Source of the DNA: Candidatus Peregrinibacteria bacterium CG_4_10_14_0_2_um_filter_43_11
GTDB lineage: Bacteria > Patescibacteriota > Gracilibacteria > UM-FILTER-43-11
Assembly (NCBI GenBank): GCA_002792495.1
Contig: PFOK01000006.1
Coordinates: 1 to 11,533, forward strand
Direction: 5' to 3'
Length of the DNA: 11,533 bases
Under the pieces are notes generated by a model. The model had not been told where the DNA came from. It searched no databases and saw only the letters and a list, made by a program, of their open reading frames with translations. A program made the position numbers and the translations under genes. Below, one piece after another: positions 6,230 to 11,533 of the stretch (position 1 is its first letter; each line of letters opens with the position of its first letter).

Positions 6230-9200
6230 ATGATTCAAGCAAACTTTGACGAAGCCAAACAATCACAACTACCAGCAGTAGAACTGCTTGTAAATATGGG
6301 CTTTAAATACCTTTCACGCAATGATATCGCTCATCAGCGGGATATGGATAATTCTAAATTTATTCTGAAAGACATTGCCTTTAATAAGCTGCGCGAAATT
6401 AATTCTTATGAATACAAAGAAAAAGTCTATAAATTCAGTGATAAAAATATCCACGATGTTATTGAAGAATTGGACAATATTCCACTAGAAGGGTTATTGG
6501 ATACATCCAAAAGTGTTTACCATATGCTGATGTCCATAGCCGGTAAAACGATTAAGGAATTTATTGATGGAAAGAACCAATCTTTTAATTTTAGATACAT
6601 CGATTTTGAGAATCCTGAAAATAACGACTTTCATGTAACCGTTGAATTTGATGCGGAAGGAAAATCTACGATTAGACCCGATATCGTTTTATTTGTGAAT
6701 GGTATTCCAATGACCGTTGTTGAAAACAAAAAATCAGGTACAGCCGTTAAGGAAGCTATAACCCAGATGAACCGTAATCAAGGACCGGATCACTGCCCAA
6801 AGCTTTTTATTTATCCTCAACTACTTATCGCAGCCAATAAGACAGAGCTTAAATATGGTACAACAGGAACGCCTGCCAAATTTTATACCCATTGGCGTGA
6901 AAAAGATGTGGATAGCAAAAAACTCGATGAAAAAATCAGCAAGTTAATTGAAAAGCCAATTGAGCAAGATGTGTATAAACAGATTTGTACCGACCTGAAT
7001 GGATCAACGCTTGGTCACAAGCAGATCAGATCAAGAGAAATCTCTGAACAAGATCGCGGTATTTATCATTTATTCAAACCTGCCCGTCTACTGGATATAG
7101 CAAAAAATTTCATCTTGTTTGATGGTGGCGTAAAGAAAATTACCCGCTATCAACAGTATTTTGCCATTCAAAAGAGCTTAAAAACGATTGAAAAAGAAGA
7201 AGAAAGTACAACAGGTGTACGCCGTAAAGGTGGTTTGGTGTGGCACACACAAGGTTCTGGTAAATCACTCACAATGGTTATGTTTGTGAAAGCACTTATT
7301 GAAGATCCACGAATAGAAAACCCCCGTATCATCATCGTAACGGATAGAAAAGATCTAGATAAACAGATTTCTGATACCTTTAGAGCCTGTAATCTTAAAA
7401 AAGATGTTGTAACTGCACGGAGTAGTCATCATTTACTTAAATTAATTAAAGAAAAAAACCTGAACGTTATCACAACTTTAGTTCACAAATTCGAAAGTGC
7501 ACGCAATCACCGAGCTGGCTTTGTGGATGATTCTAAAAATATTTTTGTTTTAATCGATGAAGCACATAGAACCCAAGGCGGTATTGCTAATTTAGAAATG
7601 AATCGTACAATTCCAAACGCCTGTTATATTGGATTTACTGGAACTCCTTTGATGAAAAAAGAGAAAGCCAGTTATTTAAAATTCGGTGGTTACATTGATA
7701 AATACACGATTGATGATGCCCTCGCTGATGGTGTAATTCTGCCACTTATTTACGAAGGTCGTTATGTTGAACTGACACAAAACAAAGAGCAAATTGATAG
7801 ACAAGTAGAAAGAATTACCGCTGAGCTTGGCAAAGAGCAAAAACGCGAATTGCAACAATTCATCAACAAGAAAGTTATTCGAAATAATCCACAACGCATT
7901 GCGGAGATCGCTTATGATGTACAGGAACATTATATTAAGAATTTTCAGGGTAGTGGTTTAAAAGCTCAAATTGTTGCGCCCTCAAAATATTCAGCAATTC
8001 TTTTTCAGCGATATCTTGAAGAAAATGGAAAGATAAATACGGCTGTTATTATTTCTGAAACAACAGCAGATGAGGATGAGAAGGACTCACATAAAAAAGA
8101 AGTAGCTAACTTCCTCAAAGAAATTGGAAATAAATATCGCGATCTCACATCTTATGAAAAACAAAAAGTAGACAGCTTCAAACATAATGATGAGGGTGTT
8201 GAAATCCTAATTGTTGTTGATAAGTTACTAACCGGCTTCGATGCACCAAGAAATACTGTCCTTTATTTAGCAAAAGATTTAAAAGATCATAATTTACTCC
8301 AGGCAATTGCACGTGTAAACCGCATTTACGATAATGAGAAAAATCCTAAAACAGCCGGTTTTATTATTGATTATTCAGAAAATGCACAAAATATTAAATC
8401 CGCAATGGAACTCTTTGGTAATTTTGACGCAGAAGACGTACAAAACACACTCATTGATGTAATCACCAAAATTAAAGATCTGGAAGATAGCTATGATGTA
8501 CTGCATGAGCGTTTTAAGGGGGTAAAAAACACTAAAGATGATCAGGCTTATGTGATAGCCTTAGAAGATGAACCGGAACGCGAACAGTTTTATAAGGAGC
8601 TGAATAATTTTATTCGAAATTTCAATGAATGCCTTGCTCTTCAAAACTTTGCAAATACCTTTAAGCAGATTGATGCTTATAAAATGGATTTGAAGAAATT
8701 TTTAGAAATACGCAAAACAGTAAGACTAAAATATGCAGATGATGCTGACTTTAGTGAACACAAGGAGCAATTGATTAAGATTCTTGATAAATATATCGAT
8801 GCCCATGAGGCCGAGGTAATGACCAAACAAATCAGTATTAACGACACAGAGGCATTTTCTAAAGCTATTGAAAACCTTGGTTCTGACAAATCTAAAGCTG
8901 AGGCAATTGCTGCACAAACCCAACGAACACTTACCGAACAAAGAGAGAAAGATCCTGAGTTCTTCTATCGTTTCTCCGATAAAATCACAAAGCTATTAGA
9001 AAAGCTAAAGGAAGGGAAAATCGCTGATGTTGAAGCATTGCATGCAATGCGCGGAATTAAAGACCAGGTCGTAAATAAAGAAGATGAAAATATTCCAAGT
9101 GAAATAAGGGGGCGAAAAGGCGCTGATATTTTCTATCGAAATTTACGTGGCTTAATTGCACAGCACAATGTCGATGAAGAAACAATAATTCAAATTATCA

Positions 9201-9412
9201 TCGATATTTATGAAATCCTTAAAAAGGAAGCCATTGTAGACTGGTATAAAAATTCAGAAATCAAACGAATCATTCACAATAAAATAGATGATTACCTCTA
9301 TGACGAAGTAAAAATATCTAAAGGTGTAGATATTGATAATGAAGCAATTCAAAGTTTAGTGAACGAAATTATGCATTTGGCAGTAAATAATCATGAACTA
9401 TTTCTTGCATGA
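6230..9412 (+). CDS. hsdR: Type I restriction endonuclease subunit R
   Basis: HsdR joins the M2S complex, pumps DNA using ATP and cuts it away from the unmethylated site. The 1060-aa protein has an N-terminal PD-(D/E)xK nuclease domain with D151 (RPDIVLFVNG) and E165-N-K167 (VVENKKSG). The superfamily 2 motor follows: Walker A TQGSGKS (340-346), DEAH (443-446), TGTP (470-473), TGFDAPR (668-674) and the arginine-finger motif QAIARVNR (691-698). The C-terminal third (about 720-1060) is helical and charged and would contact HsdM/HsdS. All key residues are present and the length is normal, so the enzyme should be active. No SD precedes the ATG. The final codons overlap the start of the peptidase gene by 4 nt. 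Confidence 0.97.
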   Translation: MIQANFDEAKQSQLPAVELLVNMGFKYLSRNDIAHQRDMDNSKFILKDIAFNKLREINSYEYKEKVYKFSDKNIHDVIEELDNIPLEGLLDTSKSVYHMLMSIAGKTIKEFIDGKNQSFNFRYIDFENPENNDFHVTVEFDAEGKSTIRPDIVLFVNGIPMTVVENKKSGTAVKEAITQMNRNQGPDHCPKLFIYPQLLIAANKTELKYGTTGTPAKFYTHWREKDVDSKKLDEKISKLIEKPIEQDVYKQICTDLNGSTLGHKQIRSREISEQDRGIYHLFKPARLLDIAKNFILFDGGVKKITRYQQYFAIQKSLKTIEKEEESTTGVRRKGGLVWHTQGSGKSLTMVMFVKALIEDPRIENPRIIIVTDRKDLDKQISDTFRACNLKKDVVTARSSHHLLKLIKEKNLNVITTLVHKFESARNHRAGFVDDSKNIFVLIDEAHRTQGGIANLEMNRTIPNACYIGFTGTPLMKKEKASYLKFGGYIDKYTIDDALADGVILPLIYEGRYVELTQNKEQIDRQVERITAELGKEQKRELQQFINKKVIRNNPQRIAEIAYDVQEHYIKNFQGSGLKAQIVAPSKYSAILFQRYLEENGKINTAVIISETTADEDEKDSHKKEVANFLKEIGNKYRDLTSYEKQKVDSFKHNDEGVEILIVVDKLLTGFDAPRNTVLYLAKDLKDHNLLQAIARVNRIYDNEKNPKTAGFIIDYSENAQNIKSAMELFGNFDAEDVQNTLIDVITKIKDLEDSYDVLHERFKGVKNTKDDQAYVIALEDEPEREQFYKELNNFIRNFNECLALQNFANTFKQIDAYKMDLKKFLEIRKTVRLKYADDADFSEHKEQLIKILDKYIDAHEAEVMTKQISINDTEAFSKAIENLGSDKSKAEAIAAQTQRTLTEQREKDPEFFYRFSDKITKLLEKLKEGKIADVEALHAMRGIKDQVVNKEDENIPSEIRGRKGADIFYRNLRGLIAQHNVDEETIIQIIIDIYEILKKEAIVDWYKNSEIKRIIHNKIDDYLYDEVKISKGVDIDNEAIQSLVNEIMHLAVNNHELFLA

Positions 9413-10113
9413 AGAAGGAAACCTTTACATACGGCAAATACTCATATGAGTATTATCTAATTAAACAAGATCGGAAAACGGTTTCTTTGATAGTACAACC
9501 AAATCTGACAATCATCTTAAAATGTCCTATGGACTATAAAATGGATAAAATTGAACGCTTTCTGAAGAAAAAATGGAGTTGGCTGGAGAAGCAATTAAAT
9601 TATTTCAAGAAATATAAAAAATCCCTGCAAGAAAAAGACTATGTTTCCGGTGAGAGTTTTTTATATCTCGGTCGCCAATACAAAATAATTATAAAGAAGA
9701 CAGAAAAAAACAGTGTTACATTGGCAAAAAATCAAATTCATATATTCACAACAAAAGCAGTAAATAATAGCCAAAAGAACAAAAGGCTACTCGAAAAATG
9801 GTACGAAGAAAGGACATCATTGATCTTTAAAAAACAACTCAAAGAAACAATTAAGAAGTTTAATTACGATTTTCTTCCTAAATTGATCATCCGAAAAATG
9901 AATAAAAGATGGGGCAGTTATCTTCAAAACAAAAAGATTATCCTTAATCCTGAGCTCATAAAAGCCTCAAAAGACTGCATTGATTATGTAATTACACACG
10001 AACTCTGTCACATAAGCCATAAAAAGCATGATCAGAACTTTTTTAAGATGATGGATTCAAAAATTCCAAATTGGGAAAGGGTAAAAGAGAAATTGGAATT
10101 GAGATTTATTTAA
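9409..10113 (+). CDS. YgjP/DUF45-type zinc metallopeptidase
   Basis: The 234-aa protein has the layout of YgjP-like (DUF45, WLM-type) metallopeptidases. There is a beta-rich N-terminus with LTIILKCPMDYKMDKIERFLKKKWSWLEKQL (residues 33-63), the conserved KRWGSY segment near residue 166, and the zinc site HELCH (197-201) with a further ligand at H207, followed by the usual FF. E198 would be the catalytic base. It is cytoplasmic, without signal peptide. It overlaps hsdR by ATGA, so the two are translationally coupled. Such peptidases are commonly found next to hsdR. Controlled proteolysis of HsdR or other R-M components is a reasonable idea, but no substrate is known to me. Confidence 0.9.
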   Translation: MKKETFTYGKYSYEYYLIKQDRKTVSLIVQPNLTIILKCPMDYKMDKIERFLKKKWSWLEKQLNYFKKYKKSLQEKDYVSGESFLYLGRQYKIIIKKTEKNSVTLAKNQIHIFTTKAVNNSQKNKRLLEKWYEERTSLIFKKQLKETIKKFNYDFLPKLIIRKMNKRWGSYLQNKKIILNPELIKASKDCIDYVITHELCHISHKKHDQNFFKMMDSKIPNWERVKEKLELRFI

Positions 10114-10159
10114 CACTTCCTACAACGAGAAAAAATGCGGTATATCCACTAACGATTAT
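10114..10159. other. Short stretch downstream of the peptidase gene
   Basis: No gene or clear terminator is seen between the peptidase stop and the structured repeat that begins at 10160. The stretch includes TACAAC (10121-10126) and GCGGTATAT, faintly like the outer edge of the left palindrome (TACAAC followed by GCAGTATAT), so it could be a decayed copy of the same repeat. Confidence 0.3.
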
Positions 10160-10242
10160 GTAACTCACTCGCTAAAGCGAGATGGTTCTGGGGGGTATTA
10201 CTGCATTGATCTTAATGAGATTGGGGGGGTAATTTGAGTTAC
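10160..10242. repeat. Structured repeat closing the right inverted-repeat arm
   Basis: GTAACTCA (10160-10167) pairs with TGAGTTAC (10235-10242), enclosing a perfect small hairpin CTCGCT-AA-AGCGAG (10168-10181) and two G-runs of 6 (10190-10195) and 7 (10223-10229). The unit has the size and ends of a miniature inverted-repeat element. The hairpin lies 54 nt after the peptidase stop and is not followed by T residues, so it is only a weak terminator candidate. Confidence 0.5.
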
Positions 10243-10252
10243 ATCCGTTAAC
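10192..10252 (-). repeat. Right inverted-repeat arm of the island
   Basis: Read on the minus strand from the outside in: GTTAACG (10252-10246), TAACTCAAATTACCCCC (10241-10225), CAATGCAGTAATACCCC (10208-10192). Each block is present in the left arm (309-370) in the same order and with nearly the same spacing. Confidence 0.75.
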
Positions 10253-10396
10253 AGCAACTATAAGGTAAAAAAATAGTGTTTATTTGACTCGCTTCCACTT
10301 CAGATGGAACCACTATTTTTTTACCCATATTTGCCAGCGGTCGCCCTTCGTGCAATTATACCGTCGCCAAACTTCAGTTATTCATGGACGTTAGCC
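10247..10396 (+). repeat. attC-like imperfect palindrome, right copy
   Basis: It starts at GTTAAC (10247-10252) and ends in ACGTTAGCC (10388-10396). Blocks shared with the left copy, in the same order and orientation, are CCCA, ATTTG, CGTGC, AATTATACC (10354-10362 here, 273-281 on the left), CCAAAC, TCA and ACGTTA. The arms TTTG...CGGT and ACCG...CCAAA again form an imperfect hairpin around a TTCG loop. The terminal GTTAGCC is close to, but not exactly, the GTTRRRY core of attC sites. It ends 24 nt before the 3' end of the DUF5671 gene, a harmless insertion place. Confidence 0.5.
10264..10325. repeat. 15-bp perfect inverted repeat with nested hairpin
   Basis: GGTAAAAAAATAGTG (10264-10278) and CACTATTTTTTTACC (10311-10325) pair perfectly, and the 32-nt loop holds TTCCA (10293-10297) / TGGAA (10305-10309). 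It sits inside the right attC-like unit. With T7 in one arm on either strand it might end transcription from both directions, between the island and the leftward gene, but it lacks a classic GC-rich stem. Confidence 0.55.
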
Positions 10397-10420
10397 AAAA
10401 TACTGCCTATCCTTCAGGGT

Positions 10421-11365
10421 TCACCGAACTAATTTTGGATAAAGTTCAGGATCGATAGTGCGTTCAAAACACTTTGAGCCCGTTTCGTGATTCCATACCT
10501 CATTAGAAGTGTCGTAATACCCTTTATAAGGAGCGGGCACTACGGGCTGATTCATTTCCGAAGATGCGAAAATGCTGGCCAGATTAAACGTCGCACAAAG
10601 CTGAAATTTTAGAGGACTGATGACTTTGTATTCGTAGGGAGAATTGGTTTCGGGATCACGCGGCGGAACAAATCCGGAGATCTCGTTTTTCAACGCATCA
10701 AGGCCTGAAGGCAACACCTCCTTCATCTGCCAGTAGTTGATCATTTCGCCCTGTAGCATCTGAAGATCGCTGACCCTTTGTTCATCCATGCGCATTTGAC
10801 GCTGATGAGTGGGGGAACCCGCCACAAAAAAACTAAGCACAAGCATGATCAACACCAGCGCTGACGAAACCCAAGCGACGACTGCGGGAATTTTGGATTG
10901 ATACGGCTTGCTCTGAACATCCCAAATGTAATAACTAAATACCCCTCCTGTCAGAGCCAACACCGATAACACCTTCAGCCCAAACGACAGGGTCAGCTCC
11001 CCGCCATAAAAACGATTGACCAGCTGGATCAGGTCGATGATGATCGTGATGGCGGCCACCAAAAGAGTGAAATAAACCAACCACTTCTGAAATCGAAGTT
11101 CATGTTTTTTAGGCTGGCGACGAACATCTTTCTGAATCAGCCACGATATCAATAATAAAATCGGGAATGAAACGATGAGCATGGAACTTGCGAATCGAAT
11201 AGAATCCAAAATACCACTCGGATAATAATAATTGAGCGCATCCGGCAGCCAGTAGTTGATGTAGGCAAACGAGAGAGTGATTAAACTGATGACACAAATA
11301 TACAGCGTGACCAGCATTAAAAGCTGAAGAAAAACATCTTTTGGAGTGGTTTTTAACTCAGTCAT
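10421..11365 (-). CDS. DUF5671-type membrane protein
   Basis: The 314-aa product starts MTELKTTPKDVFLQLL. It has about five hydrophobic membrane segments (roughly residues 12-37, 56-77, 93-115, 125-146 and 162-182) and then a soluble C-terminal domain of about 130 residues containing LQGEMINYWQMKEVLPSGLDAL and PPRDPETNSPYEYKV. The membrane part resembles DUF5671, a family I associate mainly with Patescibacteria; its function is unknown. I chose the ATG at 11365 over the upstream one at 11407 because an extended -10 element (11397-11389) lies between them, giving a leader of about 17 nt, and because the first 14 residues of the longer form do not look like part of the family. It is probably a host gene, independent of the R-M island and convergent with it. 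Confidence 0.8.
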   Translation of the reverse strand: MTELKTTPKDVFLQLLMLVTLYICVISLITLSFAYINYWLPDALNYYYPSGILDSIRFASSMLIVSFPILLLISWLIQKDVRRQPKKHELRFQKWLVYFTLLVAAITIIIDLIQLVNRFYGGELTLSFGLKVLSVLALTGGVFSYYIWDVQSKPYQSKIPAVVAWVSSALVLIMLVLSFFVAGSPTHQRQMRMDEQRVSDLQMLQGEMINYWQMKEVLPSGLDALKNEISGFVPPRDPETNSPYEYKVISPLKFQLCATFNLASIFASSEMNQPVVPAPYKGYYDTSNEVWNHETGSKCFERTIDPELYPKLVR

Positions 11366-11388
11366 ATAATTATTTTTAAGATGCTTAT

Positions 11389-11397
11389 ATTGTATCA
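11389..11397 (-). promoter_or_regulatory. Extended -10 promoter of the DUF5671 gene
   Basis: The minus strand reads TGATACAAT, a TGN-extended -10 hexamer, with no good -35. Transcription should begin near 11382, about 17 nt before the ATG at 11365. Confidence 0.5.
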
Positions 11398-11457
11398 CAC
11401 ATATCAAAAAATGATTTGTAGACTCTCGCCAGTGAGCCGGCCCAACACACTAGTACA

Positions 11458-11485
11458 TTGACTAATTAAATTTCTGATATAAAAT
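11458..11485 (+). promoter_or_regulatory. Promoter of the rightward gene at the window end
   Basis: TTGACT (11458-11463), a 16-nt spacer and TAAAAT (11480-11485) form a good sigma-70-type promoter. The leader before the ATG at 11519 would be about 27 nt. It is divergent from the DUF5671 promoter. Confidence 0.5.
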
Positions 11486-11518
11486 TGAAGTAACGCAAAA
11501 TCACTTTAACTTTATATC

Positions 11519-11533
11519 ATGAAAAAAATAAAA
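11519..11533 (+). CDS. Start of a rightward gene, cut by the window edge
   Basis: ATG at 11519 opens M-K-K-I-K to the edge, 33 nt after a well-formed promoter. A Lys-rich start could be the beginning of a signal peptide, but five codons are too few to say. Confidence 0.4.

Noticed and set aside
10168..10181. CTCGCT-AA-AGCGAG as a rho-independent terminator
   Set aside because: No run of T follows the stem, and a 2-nt loop is too tight; it is better explained as part of the structured repeat.
11366..11407. Longer start for the DUF5671 protein at ATG 11407
   Set aside because: The predicted -10 element at 11397-11389 lies downstream of this ATG, so the message would not include it, and the added residues do not resemble the family's beginning.

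Overview
The window carries one complete Type I restriction-modification (R-M) island of about 9.7 kb, transcribed left to right, inserted beside chromosomal genes that read leftward. The host is probably a member of the Patescibacteria (CPR). The main reason is the membrane protein at the right end, which looks like the DUF5671 proteins I associate with that group. Modest GC, A/T-rich start regions, few Shine-Dalgarno (SD) sequences and use of TGA as a stop (so not code 25) fit but do not prove this. The repeats around the island remind me of attC-like cassette repeats known from Bacteroidota and other integron carriers, so the island could have come from elsewhere.

Layout. Positions 1-461 hold no confident gene. 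They contain a possible leftward promoter at the edge, a GC-rich islet (121-190), an attC-like imperfect palindrome (188-316), an inverted-repeat arm (309-370) and a strong promoter (422-450). The island then reads: half-length hsdS (462-1037), hsdM (1039-2550), a BRO-N/antirepressor-like gene (2615-3454), a small very acidic unknown gene (3559-4005), full-length hsdS with two target-recognition domains (3995-5314), dinD-like gene (5370-6188), hsdR (6230-9412) and a YgjP/DUF45-type zinc metallopeptidase (9409-10113). Positions 10114-10420 hold the matching inverted-repeat arm, a second attC-like palindrome in the same orientation as the first, and no gene. A leftward DUF5671-type membrane protein (10421-11365) and the first five codons of a rightward gene (11519 to the edge) complete the window.

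How it works together. HsdM plus one or both HsdS proteins would form the methyltransferase that marks host DNA. Adding HsdR gives the ATP-driven translocase-nuclease that cuts unmodified foreign DNA. Two specificity genes sit in one locus, so alternative complexes with two recognition sequences are possible. The BRO-N-like, DinD-like, acidic and metallopeptidase genes are interleaved in the same direction with short gaps or overlaps, so they are likely accessory parts of the same island, either in regulation or in control of restriction. That role is inference.

The most notable structural observation is that the whole island is bracketed by inverted repeats (309-370 against 10192-10252) and also by direct attC-like palindromes, yet contains no transposase or integrase. 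It therefore looks like a cargo unit mobilised in trans.
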